DNA of 64,000 nt from an uncultured Gemmiger sp. (GCA_944388145.1 CALXHQ010000007.1:61789-125788); one strand, 5' to 3'; shown: positions 24,050-33,577, counted from the stretch's first letter. Notes: a model not told the origin generated them from the sequence alone. Numbers and translations are program-made.

Positions 24050-25431
24050 ATCGGCCCGCGCATACCCTGGGCGGACTGCTGTTCGGCTATCTGGTGCGTA
24101 CCGGGCTTGCCTGCCTGGGGGCGGCGGCGGCCTGGTTTGCGCTGCTTCTGGTGCTCATCGAGGCGGGGTTCGTCCTGCCTGCCTACTCCGGGTCGGACGC
24201 CGCACTGCGGGCGATGGAGCTGCTGCCCGCCATGTCCGCCGACCATTTTGATCCGGATGCCCTGCCTGAGCTCTGCCGCTGGGTGCTGCTGGAAAATACC
24301 GTGCCGGACGCCGCCGCCAGCCGCGCGGATGTGCTGGCCACCAACATGACCGATGCCCAGCTGGACCTGGCACTGGTGCAGGGCACACTGCTTTTCAACA
24401 CCCAGTTTTATCGGGATGTGCAGTTGATTGACGGCACGCTCTGCCGTTTGCAGTATGATTTTTCGGTGCCGTATGCTGACCCGGCCCTGCGGCAGGTGCT
24501 GCCGGATTTTCAGATATTGTGGACGGTGCTGCTGGTACTGGCGCTGGCCGGGATGATTGCCTGGTCCACCCGCCGCACCGGCCGCCTGCTGCGGGCTGAA
24601 ACCGCCCGCCTGACCGACGCCTGCCGCCTGCTGGCTGCCGGGGATCTGTCTGGGCCGGTGCCCGGCCATTCCCCGGTGCGGGAGTTCGATGCGGCGCTGC
24701 GCACCATGGAAAGCCTGCGGGAGGGGCTGGCCGCCTCGCTGAAGGCGCAATGGGCGATGGAACAGCAGCGGAGCGAGCAGATTGCTGCGCTGGCCCATGA
24801 TCTGAAATCGCCGCTGGCCATCATCCAGGGCAATGCCGAGCTGCTGGCCGAGGACCACCTGCCGGACTCCCAGCGGCAGCCGGTGGAGGCCATCCTGCGG
24901 GGCGCCGCGCGGGCAGGGCAGTATCTTGCCGCCCTGCGGGCTGCCGCGGCGGACGAGCTGTCCCCCGCCCCGGCCCGGCCGGTGGATGCCGCGGCCTTTG
25001 CCGCAGCGCTGGCGGAAACCGGGCAGGCGCTCTGCGCACCGCCGGGGGTGCATTTTTTCTTCCGGAACCTGTTTGCCTCCGGCACTGTCCTGATGCTGCG
25101 GGAGCAGGTTTTCCACCGCGCAGTGGAAAACCTGCTGGCCAACGCCGCCCGCTTTGCCCCAAAGGGCAGTTGTGTAACATTGACCTGCCGCATGGAGGGC
25201 AGCTTTGCGCTGTTTGCCGTGCAGGACGAAGGCCCCGGCTTTCCGCCGGAGATCCTGCGGCAGGGCGGGCAGCTGCTTTCCACCGGGAACACCGCCCGGG
25301 CGGACGGTCACCAGGGGCTTGGGCTGTGGTTTGCCCGCAGAGCGGCGGAAAGCCACGGCGGCAGCCTGCTGCTGTCCAACCTCTGTACAGGGGGTGCGCT
25401 GGCCGTCCTTCGGCTGCCCGCCGGTGATTGA
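24034..25431 (+). CDS. Sensor histidine kinase
   Basis: 465 residues. Membrane helices lie at about 24-48 and 161-178 with a 110-residue sensor loop between them that I cannot assign. HAMP-like linker, then the H-box AALAHDLKSPLAIIQGN with His255, N-box HRAVENLLANAARFAP, and G-boxes DEGPGFPPEIL and QGLGLWFARR. Partner of the overlapping response regulator. The preceding TraX-like gene suggests an envelope signal. Confidence 0.92.
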   Translation: MEKRVNRPAHTLGGLLFGYLVRTGLACLGAAAAWFALLLVLIEAGFVLPAYSGSDAALRAMELLPAMSADHFDPDALPELCRWVLLENTVPDAAASRADVLATNMTDAQLDLALVQGTLLFNTQFYRDVQLIDGTLCRLQYDFSVPYADPALRQVLPDFQILWTVLLVLALAGMIAWSTRRTGRLLRAETARLTDACRLLAAGDLSGPVPGHSPVREFDAALRTMESLREGLAASLKAQWAMEQQRSEQIAALAHDLKSPLAIIQGNAELLAEDHLPDSQRQPVEAILRGAARAGQYLAALRAAAADELSPAPARPVDAAAFAAALAETGQALCAPPGVHFFFRNLFASGTVLMLREQVFHRAVENLLANAARFAPKGSCVTLTCRMEGSFALFAVQDEGPGFPPEILRQGGQLLSTGNTARADGHQGLGLWFARRAAESHGGSLLLSNLCTGGALAVLRLPAGD

Positions 25432-25533
25432 CGCCTGCTTTGGGCCATTTGTACCGCGTCCCGTGGTTTCTTGCGTGGGGACGCGGCTTTTTGCCGTGCC
25501 GGGTTTGCACATTTCGCACAACAGAAAAGCGAA

Positions 25534-25589
25534 TTTTGCGCAAAACTTTGGTAATTCCGGTTGAAACCTGACCGCAAAACAGGTACAAT
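25534..25589 (+). promoter_or_regulatory. Promoter of the sugar kinase gene with upstream palindrome
   Basis: TTGAAA (25561-25566), 17 bases, TACAAT (25584-25589). A perfect palindrome TTTTGCGCAAAA (25534-25545) lies just upstream of the -35 and may bind a regulator. Confidence 0.6.
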
Positions 25590-25647
25590 AAGGGTAATCA
25601 TACAACGTTCGGCCGTCCGCGGCCCCCGTAACTGAGGAGGTTATCCC

Positions 25648-26733
25648 ATGGAGAACTACAATCCCCTGCTGCGCGGCGTCAGCTCCAAAAAGTTCATCAC
25701 CATCGGTGAGATCATGCTGCGCCTGACCCCGCCCAACTACGAAAAGATCCGCATGGCTTCCAGCTTTGAGGCCAGCTACGGCGGCAGTGAGGCAAACATT
25801 GCCCTGGCGCTGGCCAACCTGGGCATTGACAGCACCTTCTTCAGCGTGGTGCCCAACAACAGCCTGGGCAAAAGCGCGGTGCGGTGGCTGCGCTCCAACG
25901 ACGTACACTGCACCCCGATGATCCTTTCCACCCCCGAGGAGACCCCCACCCACCGGCTGGGCACCTACTATCTGGAAACCGGCTACGGCATCCGCGCCAG
26001 CAAAGTCACCTACGACCGCAAACACAGCGCCTTTACCGAGTATGACTACTCCAACGTGGATATCGACGCCCTGCTGGACGGCTATGACTGGCTGCACCTG
26101 AGCGGCATCACCCCCGCCCTGGGCGAAAACTGCCGCAAGCTGGTGATGGACTGCCTGAAGGTTGCCCAGGAAAAGGGCATGACCGTCAGCTTTGACGGCA
26201 ATTTCCGCAGTGCGCTGTGGACCTGGGAGGAAGCCCGGGATTTCTGCACCGGGTGCCTGCCCTATGTGAACGTGCTGTTCGGCATTGAGCCCTACCACCT
26301 GTGGAAGGACGAGAACGACCACGCCAAGGGGGACTGGAAGGACGGCATCCCCCTGCAGCCCAGCTACGAGCAGGAGGACGAGGTATTCCAGCATTTCATT
26401 GAGAAATATCCCAACCTGACCTGCATTGCCCGCCATGTGCGGTATGCCCACTCCGGCAGCGAGAACAGCCTGAAAGCCTTTATGTGGTATGATGGCCATA
26501 CCTTTGAGAGCAAACTGTTCACCTTCAATATCCTGGACCGGGTAGGCGGCGGCGACGCCTTTGCCAGCGGGCTGATCTACGCCATGATGAACAACTACCG
26601 TGCCATGGACATGATCAACTTTGCGGTGGCCAGCAGCGCCATCAAGCACACCATCCACGGTGACGCCAACATCACCGACGATGCCAACACCATCCGCCAG
26701 CTGATGAACATGAACTACGACATCAAGCGCTGA
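25648..26733 (+). CDS. PfkB family sugar kinase, probable 2-dehydro-3-deoxygluconokinase
   Basis: 361 residues. KFITIGEIMLRLTPP is a KdgK-type start, SYGGSEANIALALANLG the sugar-binding Gly-rich block, and DRVGGGDAFASGLIYA the PfkB signature 2 with catalytic Asp. Clostridial KdgK proteins have this length and opening. It phosphorylates KDG to KDPG in hexuronate breakdown, although no uronate genes are beside it. Another keto-sugar substrate is possible. It has its own promoter and a terminator, so it is monocistronic. Start has gaggaggtta upstream. Confidence 0.82.
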   Translation: MENYNPLLRGVSSKKFITIGEIMLRLTPPNYEKIRMASSFEASYGGSEANIALALANLGIDSTFFSVVPNNSLGKSAVRWLRSNDVHCTPMILSTPEETPTHRLGTYYLETGYGIRASKVTYDRKHSAFTEYDYSNVDIDALLDGYDWLHLSGITPALGENCRKLVMDCLKVAQEKGMTVSFDGNFRSALWTWEEARDFCTGCLPYVNVLFGIEPYHLWKDENDHAKGDWKDGIPLQPSYEQEDEVFQHFIEKYPNLTCIARHVRYAHSGSENSLKAFMWYDGHTFESKLFTFNILDRVGGGDAFASGLIYAMMNNYRAMDMINFAVASSAIKHTIHGDANITDDANTIRQLMNMNYDIKR

Positions 26734-26747
26734 GCACTTTTTACAGC

Positions 26748-26789
26748 AAAGCCCCCTTGTTTCCGTTATGGAAGCAAGGGGGCTTTCTC
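26748..26789. terminator. Convergent terminator between sugar kinase and galM
   Basis: Arms aaagcccccttg (26748-26759) and caagggggcttt (26775-26786), perfect 12 pairs with T/A tracts usable in both directions. Confidence 0.8.
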
Positions 26790-26819
26790 TGTTTAAGGGG
26801 CTGTCCCGGCACAGGCGGC

Positions 26820-27872
26820 TCAGTCGGCGGCAATATCGAACTTGTACACCGTCGTCTCGTCGTAGGTCTGGTCGGGCAGCAGGGTGCAGTCGGGGAAATC
26901 GGGGTGGTTGGGGCTGTCGGGGAAATTCTGGGTCTCCAGGCAGACACCGTCCCGCTGGGCGTAGCGGGCGTCATCCTTGCAGGCGGTAACCGGCGCCAGG
27001 TAGTTGGCCGTGTACAGCTGCACCGCCGGCTGGGTGGTCAGCGTTTCCATACGGATACCGGTTTCGGGGCCGACCAGCCAGGCGGCATGGCGCAGGCCGG
27101 TGTCCGGCAGCAGGTAGCAGTGGTCGTAGCCTTTGCCCTGGATCAGTGCCGGATAGCCCGCACTGATATCCCGGCCCAGCGTCTTTTCCTCGTTAAAATC
27201 CATGGGCGTCCCCGCCACCGGGATGCGGGCGCCAGTGGGGATGCTGGCATCGTCAGTTTCCAGATACTCGGGGCTTTCCAACGTCAGTCGGTGGCCCAGC
27301 ACACTGCCGGAGGCATGGCCGTTCAGGTTGAAGTAGCTGTGGTTGGTGATGTTGATGACGGTAGGCGCGTTCGAGGTGGCATAGTACCGGATGACCAGTG
27401 CACTGCCGGCCAGCGAATACTGCACCTCCAGCTGGACGTTGCCCGGGAAGCCGTCGGTGCCGTCGGGGCTTTCCGCGGTCAGGCGGACGGCGGCCTCCTC
27501 GTCCTCCACCGGCTCCATGGCAAAGACAGTGCGGGCAAACCCGTGCAGGCCGCTGTGCAGGCAATTGCCCTTCTCGTTGGCGGTGACATGGTACTCCTGC
27601 TCGTACAGATAGAACGCCGCCCCGCCGATGCGGTTGGCAAAACGTCCCACAACCGAGCCCATGGCGTCGCCGGCATTAAGCTCGTAATCGGGCACAGTGG
27701 GGTAGCCCAGCACCACATCCACCGGGCTGCCGTTTTTATCCTTCACGTACAGGCGGTGCAGGATGGCGCCGTAGCCAATGATGTGGGCTTCCAGCCGGTC
27801 ATTTTTCAGGATGGCCAGGCGGACGGGGGTGCCGTCGGTGGCATGGCCAAAGTCAGAAATCGTCACGGACAT
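26820..27872 (-). CDS. galM: Aldose 1-epimerase (mutarotase)
   Basis: 350 residues. FGHATDGTPVRLAILKND opens the beta-sandwich. VVGRFANRIGGA is the GalM Asn-Arg motif, NCLHSGLHGFARTVF has the first catalytic His, TNHSYFNLNGHASGSVLGH has the second, and the base Glu lies near QNFPDSPNHPDFP. It interconverts sugar anomers. Start has aaggaggtat. It is 51 bases downstream of a TrpR/YerC-type regulator and probably in the same transcript. Confidence 0.92.
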   Translation of the reverse strand: MSVTISDFGHATDGTPVRLAILKNDRLEAHIIGYGAILHRLYVKDKNGSPVDVVLGYPTVPDYELNAGDAMGSVVGRFANRIGGAAFYLYEQEYHVTANEKGNCLHSGLHGFARTVFAMEPVEDEEAAVRLTAESPDGTDGFPGNVQLEVQYSLAGSALVIRYYATSNAPTVINITNHSYFNLNGHASGSVLGHRLTLESPEYLETDDASIPTGARIPVAGTPMDFNEEKTLGRDISAGYPALIQGKGYDHCYLLPDTGLRHAAWLVGPETGIRMETLTTQPAVQLYTANYLAPVTACKDDARYAQRDGVCLETQNFPDSPNHPDFPDCTLLPDQTYDETTVYKFDIAAD

Positions 27873-27923
27873 TCAAGATACCTCCTTGCTGCGGCGGACC
27901 GCAGGATGTGGTGCAGTGCAGGA

Positions 27924-28256
27924 TCAGTCCGCCCCGGTTTGCTCTGCCGGCGCGTCCTCGGCCAGATCATGGCGGACACTGGCGGCCACGGCGCCGGTTC
28001 CATAGTTGAGCATCCGGTTCACGCGGGAGACAGTGGCGCTGGAAGCGCCGGTTTCCTTGCGGATCTCGGCATAGACCTTGCCCTGCAGCAGGCACTTGGC
28101 CACATCGTAGCGCTGTTCCAGGGTGCGCAGCTCTGTCACGGCGCACAGGTCGTCAAAAAAGCGGATGCAGTCGTCCAGACTGTCCAGCCGCAGGATGGCC
28201 TGGTACAGTGCCAGGCTGCGGGGATCCCTTTCCCCCGGGTTCTTTTGGGTGCGCAT
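27924..28256 (-). CDS. TrpR/YerC/YecD family regulator
   Basis: 110 residues. DPRSLALYQAILRLDSLDDCIRFFDDLCAVTELRTLEQRYDVAKCLL then YAEIRKETGASSATVSRVNRMLNYG forms a TrpR-like helix-turn-helix, matching YerC/YecD of Firmicutes. ATG 28256 has aaaggagggg seven bases off; a second ATG 11 codons upstream has none. Located before galM. The target is unknown. Confidence 0.87.
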   Translation of the reverse strand: MRTQKNPGERDPRSLALYQAILRLDSLDDCIRFFDDLCAVTELRTLEQRYDVAKCLLQGKVYAEIRKETGASSATVSRVNRMLNYGTGAVAASVRHDLAEDAPAEQTGAD

Positions 28257-28403
28257 CGGCAGCCCCTCCTTTGTTTTGAAACATGCCAAGCCCGCAGGCC
28301 ACAGATTTCACGCTTTAGAGCAAAAAAGCAGCTGGCCCGCGGCAAAGTTTGGTTCCGCTCGCCGGCAAGGGGACGGAACCCTGTGTGGTGTTGCACAAAA
28401 AAG

Positions 28404-28467
28404 CCCGGGCGCACCGCGGCGGCCGGGTGGTTATTAGTATTGTACCAGCCGGCGGGGGGCAAGTCAA
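28404..28467 (-). promoter_or_regulatory. Promoter of the YerC-galM transcript with promoter-proximal hairpin
   Basis: Leftward TTGACT (28462-28467), 17 bases, TACAAT (28439-28444). Almost at once comes a small CCCGG/CCGGG hairpin (28404-28427) and six Ts (28397-28402), then a 140-base leader before the start. The hairpin may act as an early terminator. Confidence 0.5.
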
Positions 28468-28606
28468 GGCAGGGGACGCCTTCCGTTTGCTTGCAGGCAG
28501 GTTATTCGGACTCTTCCGCATTGCCCACCGCCTGCGGATGTGGTATCATGAAAGACAGAAATTGGCCCCGCCGGCCATGCCGCGGGGCGTCAAGGATGTG
28601 GGGTAT

Positions 28607-29881
28607 ATGGAAAAACGAATCACGGAGCGGGTGCTGGTCCAGCTGCGGCGCTGGCGCCGGATCCTGGTCCTGGCGGTGATCGCCGCCGGGCTGGGCGTGC
28701 TGGCCGGACTGCTGGATGCGGTATTTGGCCGGGGCATCCTGGCGGTGACCGCCCTGCGGGAGAGGTATCCCCTGCTGCTGGCCGGGCTGCCGGCGGCAGG
28801 GCTTTTGATCGTGTTTGTCTACCGCAAATGGGGCGGCGACTGCGGCAGAGGCATGGGCCTGGTGTTCGACGCCGTAGCCGGCCGGCGGCAGGGCGTGCCA
28901 AAGCGGCTGATCCCGCTGGCCATCGGGGCCACCTGGGTCACCCACCTGTTCGGCGGCAGCGTCGGGCGGGAGGGCGTGGCGGTGCAGGTGTCGGCCTCTG
29001 CGGCCAGCCTGCTGCTGCCCGGCCTGCGCACTGCCCGGGCCAAACGCCACCTGCTGATCGCGGCGGTGGCGGCGGGCTTTTCCGGGCTGTTCCGCACCCC
29101 CATTGCGGCGGTGTTTTTTGCGCTGGAGCTGTTCCACGCGGGCGTGATGGAGTACGACGCGCTGCTGCCCGCCATTGTGGCCTCGCTGGTGGCCACGGCG
29201 GTCAGCGGTGCGCTGGGCGTCACCCCCGGCAAGGCGGTACTGGGCGCCGCTCCCCTGCCTTCCACCCCGGACACGCTGGTGGTGCTGGCGCTGCTGGGCC
29301 TTGTCAGTGGCCTGGCTGGCTGGCTGTTTGTCACGCTGCTGCATGGTCTGAAGGACCGGTTTGGCCGCTGGATGCCCAACCCCTACCTGCGCATTGCGCT
29401 GGTGGGCGCGCTGGTGGCGGTGTTCGGTCTGGCCACCGCCGGGCGGTATAACGGCCTGAGCGAGGAGCTTTCGGCCACCGCCCTGGCCGGTGGTACGCTG
29501 TATGTCTGGGACTGGCTGGCCAAGCTGGTGCTGACGGCAGTCTGCCTGGCGGCGGGCTTCCAGGGCGGCGAGGTTGCCCCGCTGTTCACCATCGGCGCAG
29601 CGCTGGGCGCGGTGCTGGCCGGGCCGCTGGGACTGCCGGTGGGGCTGGCCGCGGCGCTGGGCTATTCGGCGGTGTTTGCCGCCGGCACCAACACGCTGAT
29701 CGCCCCCATTCTGGTGGGGCTGGAACTGTTCGGCGGCCAGTATTTCGGCTGCTTTTTCCTGGTGTGCGGGGTTGCCTATGTCTGCAACGGCGGACATTCG
29801 ATCTATCCCCAGACCCGCCTGCCCGACCCCTGGCACAAGCCGGCCCGGGCGGCAAACCACAAGACGGAGGCTGAGCCCTGA
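28607..29881 (+). CDS. ClC family chloride channel or Cl-/H+ antiporter
   Basis: 424 residues, ten or more helices. The family filter motifs are present: FGGSVGREGVAVQ (gating Glu retained, Pro of GREGP replaced by Val), AAGFSGLFRTPIAAVFFALE, and AAGFQGGEVAPLFTIGAALGA. This fits the YfbK-like voltage-gated ClC group. ATG 28607 begins the homology and has only a weak aaggatg site. The stop codon shares a base with the rmuC start. Confidence 0.87.
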   Translation: MEKRITERVLVQLRRWRRILVLAVIAAGLGVLAGLLDAVFGRGILAVTALRERYPLLLAGLPAAGLLIVFVYRKWGGDCGRGMGLVFDAVAGRRQGVPKRLIPLAIGATWVTHLFGGSVGREGVAVQVSASAASLLLPGLRTARAKRHLLIAAVAAGFSGLFRTPIAAVFFALELFHAGVMEYDALLPAIVASLVATAVSGALGVTPGKAVLGAAPLPSTPDTLVVLALLGLVSGLAGWLFVTLLHGLKDRFGRWMPNPYLRIALVGALVAVFGLATAGRYNGLSEELSATALAGGTLYVWDWLAKLVLTAVCLAAGFQGGEVAPLFTIGAALGAVLAGPLGLPVGLAAALGYSAVFAAGTNTLIAPILVGLELFGGQYFGCFFLVCGVAYVCNGGHSIYPQTRLPDPWHKPARAANHKTEAEP

Positions 29882-31293
29882 TGGAAGTTTTGCTGTGTAT
29901 TGTTTTGGCGCTGGCGGTGGCCGGCGACATCATGCTGGCGGTGGTACTGCTGCGCCAGTCCCGTCGGACGGATGGCCGCCGGGATGACGGGCTGTTACAG
30001 GATATCCGGGACACGGTAGAGCAGGAAACCGACCTGCTGGCCGACCAGCTGCGCACCGTGCAGGGGGAGATCAGCCGCAACACCGCCGCCTCGGTGCGGG
30101 ACCTGGGCACCATGCTGGCCGAGGCGCAGCGGCAGGGGGCATCCAGTTCCACGTCCCGGCTGGAGGCCATCGACCGGGCCGGCGCCGCCCGCCAGAAGGC
30201 CGCCAACGACGCCATGCTGGCCCAACTGACCCTGCTGGAAAACCGGCTGAAAAACCTGGAGGACACAAACGCCAACCGGCTGGAGACGATGCGCGGCGCC
30301 CTGCGCCAGGGCATGGACGCCATCCGCACCGACAATAACAAAAAGCTGGACGAGATCCGCGGCACGGTGGAGGAGAAATTGCAGTCCACCCTGCAAAGCC
30401 GCATTTCCGAGTCCTTCCGCACCGTCAGCAGCCAGCTGGAACAGGTGTACAAGGGCCTGGGCGAGATGCAGAGCCTGGCCGCCGACGTGGGCAGCCTGAA
30501 ACAGGTGCTGAGCGGCGTGAAAACCCGCGGCATTCTGGGTGAGGTACAGCTGGGGGCCATTTTGCGGGAGATCCTGGCCTCCGGCCAATATGAGGAAAAC
30601 GTGGCCACCGTGCCGGGCAGTGCCAACCGGGTGGAGTTTGCGGTGCGGCTGCCGGGGCCGGACGGCAATGTCTACCTGCCCATCGACGCCAAGTTCCCCG
30701 GCGATACCTACGCCCAGCTGCAGCAGGCGCGGGAGCAGGGCGATCCGGCCGCCATACAGGCGGCGCAGAAGCGCTTGCTGGCCGTGCTGCGGCAGGAGGC
30801 CAAGGACATCCACGACAAGTACATCGAGGTGCCCTACACCACCAACTTCGGCGTGCTGTTTCTGCCCTTTGAGGGGCTGTATGCCGAGGTGGTCAGCAGC
30901 GGCGTGACCGAGAGTTTGCAGCGGGAGTACCAGATCAGCGTGGCGGGCCCCTCCACCATGGCGGCACTTTTGAATGCGCTGCAGATGGGCTTCCGCACGC
31001 TGGCAATCCAGAAGCGCTCCGGCGAGGTGTGGACGGTACTGGCCGCCGTCAAGACTGAGTTTGAAAAGTTTGGTGCCGGGCTGCAAGCGATGCAGCGCCA
31101 CCTGAACCAGACCGGCAGCGATTTGGAAGAGCTGATCGGCACGCGTAGTCGGGCCATTACCCGCAAGCTGGAACAGGTGCAGACGCTGGAACCCGACCAG
31201 GCCGCCGACCTGCTGGGCCTGGCGGAGGACACGGCCGCCCCGGGCGCGGCCCCCGCGCAGCCAAGGCTGAGACGGCGCGGGCCCGCCCTGTAA
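29881..31293 (+). CDS. rmuC: DNA recombination protein RmuC
   Basis: 470 residues. N-terminal membrane anchor (2-22), long coiled coil (about 30-200, many Gln/Glu/Leu heptads), then the nuclease-like RmuC domain: GILGEVQLGAILREIL, LPIDAKFPGDTY, YTTNFGVLFLPFEGLYAEV and GPSTMAALLNALQMGFRTLAI. The family limits inversions at short repeats. The ATG overlaps the ClC stop by one base, with GGAGG inside that gene. A 24-pair hairpin follows. Confidence 0.93.
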   Translation: MEVLLCIVLALAVAGDIMLAVVLLRQSRRTDGRRDDGLLQDIRDTVEQETDLLADQLRTVQGEISRNTAASVRDLGTMLAEAQRQGASSSTSRLEAIDRAGAARQKAANDAMLAQLTLLENRLKNLEDTNANRLETMRGALRQGMDAIRTDNNKKLDEIRGTVEEKLQSTLQSRISESFRTVSSQLEQVYKGLGEMQSLAADVGSLKQVLSGVKTRGILGEVQLGAILREILASGQYEENVATVPGSANRVEFAVRLPGPDGNVYLPIDAKFPGDTYAQLQQAREQGDPAAIQAAQKRLLAVLRQEAKDIHDKYIEVPYTTNFGVLFLPFEGLYAEVVSSGVTESLQREYQISVAGPSTMAALLNALQMGFRTLAIQKRSGEVWTVLAAVKTEFEKFGAGLQAMQRHLNQTGSDLEELIGTRSRAITRKLEQVQTLEPDQAADLLGLAEDTAAPGAAPAQPRLRRRGPAL

Positions 31294-31316
31294 CCGCAGG
31301 CGGCTGCAACAGGCAA

Positions 31317-31369
31317 ACAAGCAGGCAGAAGGCCGCCGCGCAGCCCGCGGCGGCCTTCTGCCTGCTTGT
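31317..31369. terminator. Very stable hairpin after rmuC
   Basis: Perfect 24-pair stem 31317-31340 / 31346-31369 with a five-base loop; no good T-run on either side. It probably acts between the convergent rmuC and small membrane protein genes. Confidence 0.65.
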
Positions 31370-31393
31370 ATCGCCGGTGATTTTACTTGCATT

Positions 31394-31813
31394 TTACTTG
31401 CTTGGCTTGCCGCCTTTCAGCGCCCACAGGCCGCGCACAAGGGCGACCGCCGCGCCGGCGACGCACGCCAGAAACAGCACCGGAACCGCCCACTTTGCCG
31501 CCGTGCCGGGCAACGAAACAATGGCCTGCACCAGCTTTTGCGGTATGCCAAAATTGCCCCAGAGGATTTGCAGGAGCGAGTTGTAGAGCAGGTTTCCTTC
31601 CGCCGCAAACTCGCACAGTTTCAGGGCGGCGGCCAGGCACAGCGGGGCGCACAGCCGGTTGGACAGCGTCGCCTGGCCGCCCCTGGCCTCCCACCGGCTG
31701 CCAAGATAGAGCAGCAGCACAGCCACTAGGCAGACGGCGGCCGCCGCCAGGAACGCGGCGCACAGCACAAACCACTCGCGGCTTTGCAGCGGTTTTTTCA
31801 TCGGATTGTCCAT
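31394..31813 (-). CDS. Small membrane protein, unknown family
   Basis: 139 residues with three clear hydrophobic segments (FVLCAAFLAAAAVCLVAVLL, LCAPLCLAAALKLCEFAA, WAVPVLFLACVAGAAVALV) and a basic C-terminus. Not recognised. The start at 31813 has aaagagg ten bases upstream; MKKP four codons in is an alternative. It is read from an AT-rich divergent region shared with the DUF308 gene. Confidence 0.65.
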   Translation of the reverse strand: MDNPMKKPLQSREWFVLCAAFLAAAAVCLVAVLLLYLGSRWEARGGQATLSNRLCAPLCLAAALKLCEFAAEGNLLYNSLLQILWGNFGIPQKLVQAIVSLPGTAAKWAVPVLFLACVAGAAVALVRGLWALKGGKPSK

Positions 31814-32120
31814 TGTATCGCCTCTTTACTTTTCACGGATTTTGTAAAGTATAGCCGTGACCATTTGAAATATGTTGTCGGCAATGGCAAGCATTAGAAG
31901 CCGCCCTGCTATACTCTATATTATAGTATATAATATTTTTTTACTTTTCAATTATTTTTTATTATATTTCGCCGCCAAACGGTGCGTGATTTCATTTATG
32001 TGAAAGTCAGCAAAACTTTTCCGCAGAGAAGCCGAACTGTGGTATACTATAGGAAATGGATAGACCGCCGCGCCTTGCCGGCGCCGGGCGGCACGATTTC
32101 CGCAGAAAGGATGTACGCTT
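31814..32120. promoter_or_regulatory. AT-rich divergent promoter region
   Basis: No gene in these 307 bases. 31915-31970 is strongly AT-rich (tatattatagtatataata), unlike the GC-rich surroundings. An extended -10 (TGG-TATACT, 32043-32048) serves the DUF308 gene on the right. Confidence 0.5.
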
Positions 32121-32639
32121 ATGAAACAGATCCGTTGGGACCGCCTGCTGACCCCCATCATTGGCATCGTGCTGGGCATCTACCTGGTGGCACGGCCCAA
32201 CTCCGCCACCGGTGCGCTCTGCTCACTGATCGGGTGGCTGATCCTGCTGGCCGGCATTGCCGGCATCATCAACGCCGTGTCCTTCCAGCACGCCACCATG
32301 CTGGAAAGCCCCCTGCTGCCCTTCAGCGTGGTGGGCACGGTGATCGGTCTGTTTATCGTGGTGCAGCCCGGCATCCTGGCCAGTATCGTCAGCCTGATCA
32401 TCTGCATTTTCCTGCTGATCGAGGGCGCCAGCAGTTTGCAGGCCGCCATGCGCCGCCACGCCTGGGGCGACCCGCTGTGGCTGGTGCCGCTGGTGGTTGG
32501 CATCCTGTCGCTGATCGTGGGCCTGTGGATGCTGTTTGCCCCGCTGGAGTCCGCCGTGCTGATGATGCAGGTTACCGGCGTGTCGCTGATCGTCAGCGGC
32601 ATTGTCAACCTGCTGGCGACACTGTTCGGCCAGCGCTGA
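32121..32639 (+). CDS. DUF308 / HdeD-like membrane protein
   Basis: 172 residues with six helices in three similar hairpins (LLTPIIGIVLGIYLVARPNSA, SLIGWLILLAGIAGIINAV, and so on), the DUF308 repeat pattern of HdeD-type proteins. In enterobacteria HdeD relates to acid resistance, but its role here is unknown. The start has aaaggatg upstream. A DegV gene follows 65 bases on and may share the transcript. Confidence 0.82.
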   Translation: MKQIRWDRLLTPIIGIVLGIYLVARPNSATGALCSLIGWLILLAGIAGIINAVSFQHATMLESPLLPFSVVGTVIGLFIVVQPGILASIVSLIICIFLLIEGASSLQAAMRRHAWGDPLWLVPLVVGILSLIVGLWMLFAPLESAVLMMQVTGVSLIVSGIVNLLATLFGQR

Positions 32640-32704
32640 GCCCGCGCTGCGCTTTTGCCCCCCATTTCAGGGCTTTTGCCCGGTACAAAAAAGGAGATTC
32701 CGCC

Positions 32705-33559
32705 ATGATCCGTATCCTGACCGATTCCGCCGCTGACCTGACCGAGAAGGACGCAGCCGCCATCCCGGGGCTGTGCATCGTACCGCTGAACGTCACCTTT
32801 GAGGACGGCGAGACCATCCGCGACGGCGTGGACATGACCCGCGCTGAGTTCTATGAGCGTCTGGCGGGGGAGGGCAAACTGCCCCGCACCAGCCAGCCCT
32901 CCCCCGACGACTTTATCCGGGAGTTTGAGGCCGCCAAGGCCGCCGGCGACGAGGTGGTGGCCATCCTGATCTCCTCCAAGCTGTCGGGCACCTTCCAGTG
33001 CGCCCAGCTGGCCGCCGAGGAGTGCGAGTTCCACGACGTGTACTTTGTGGATACGGACACCGCCAGCCCCGGTGAGTATATCCTGATCCGCGAGGCCGTC
33101 CGGCTGCGTGAGGAGGGCATCAGCGCCGCCGAGATTGCCGCCCAGCTGGATCTGCTGAAAAAGCGCATCCGCATTCTGGCCGTGGTGGACAGTCTGAAGC
33201 ACCTGCACAAGGGCGGGCGGCTGCCCGCCGCTGTGGCGCTGGTGGGCGGCGCGCTGGGCATCAAGCCGGTGCTGTCGGTGTATGAGGGCAAGGTCCACCT
33301 GGCGGACAAGGCCCGCGGCCGCCCCGGAGCTTACGTGGCCATGTTCAAGCAGTTGGAAAAAATGGGCGGCATCGACCCCGACTACGACCACGTGCTGGTC
33401 TATTCCAGCGACCGCCTGGTGCTGAACCCCATCCAGCATTATGTGACCCATATCCTCAAGCTGCCCGCCGGGCACATCAGCCAGATCGGCTCGGTGATCG
33501 GCACCCACATCGGCCCCGACGCCGCAGGGATCGCCTTTGTCATCCCGCCCAAGGACTGA
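32705..33559 (+). CDS. DegV family fatty-acid-binding protein
   Basis: 284 residues. It starts IRILTDSAADL, the canonical DegV opening, with RTSQPSPDDF and ISSKLSGTFQCAQLAA in the lipid-binding loop, VDTDTASPGEYIL, and LKHLHKGGRLPAAVALVGGALGIKPVL. It is predicted to carry acyl chains for FakA-type phosphorylation. ATG 32705 has aaaaggagat. The open frame continues far upstream but overlaps the DUF308 gene and is noncoding there. Second DegV of the window. Confidence 0.92.
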   Translation: MIRILTDSAADLTEKDAAAIPGLCIVPLNVTFEDGETIRDGVDMTRAEFYERLAGEGKLPRTSQPSPDDFIREFEAAKAAGDEVVAILISSKLSGTFQCAQLAAEECEFHDVYFVDTDTASPGEYILIREAVRLREEGISAAEIAAQLDLLKKRIRILAVVDSLKHLHKGGRLPAAVALVGGALGIKPVLSVYEGKVHLADKARGRPGAYVAMFKQLEKMGGIDPDYDHVLVYSSDRLVLNPIQHYVTHILKLPAGHISQIGSVIGTHIGPDAAGIAFVIPPKD

Positions 33560-33577
33560 ATTTTACAGAAAGTACAC

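Noticed and set aside
31982-32704. Apparent N-terminal extension of the second DegV protein
   Set aside because: The extension overlaps the DUF308 gene in another frame, has Arg/Pro/His-rich nonsense composition, and the DegV start at 32705 has its own AGGAG site.
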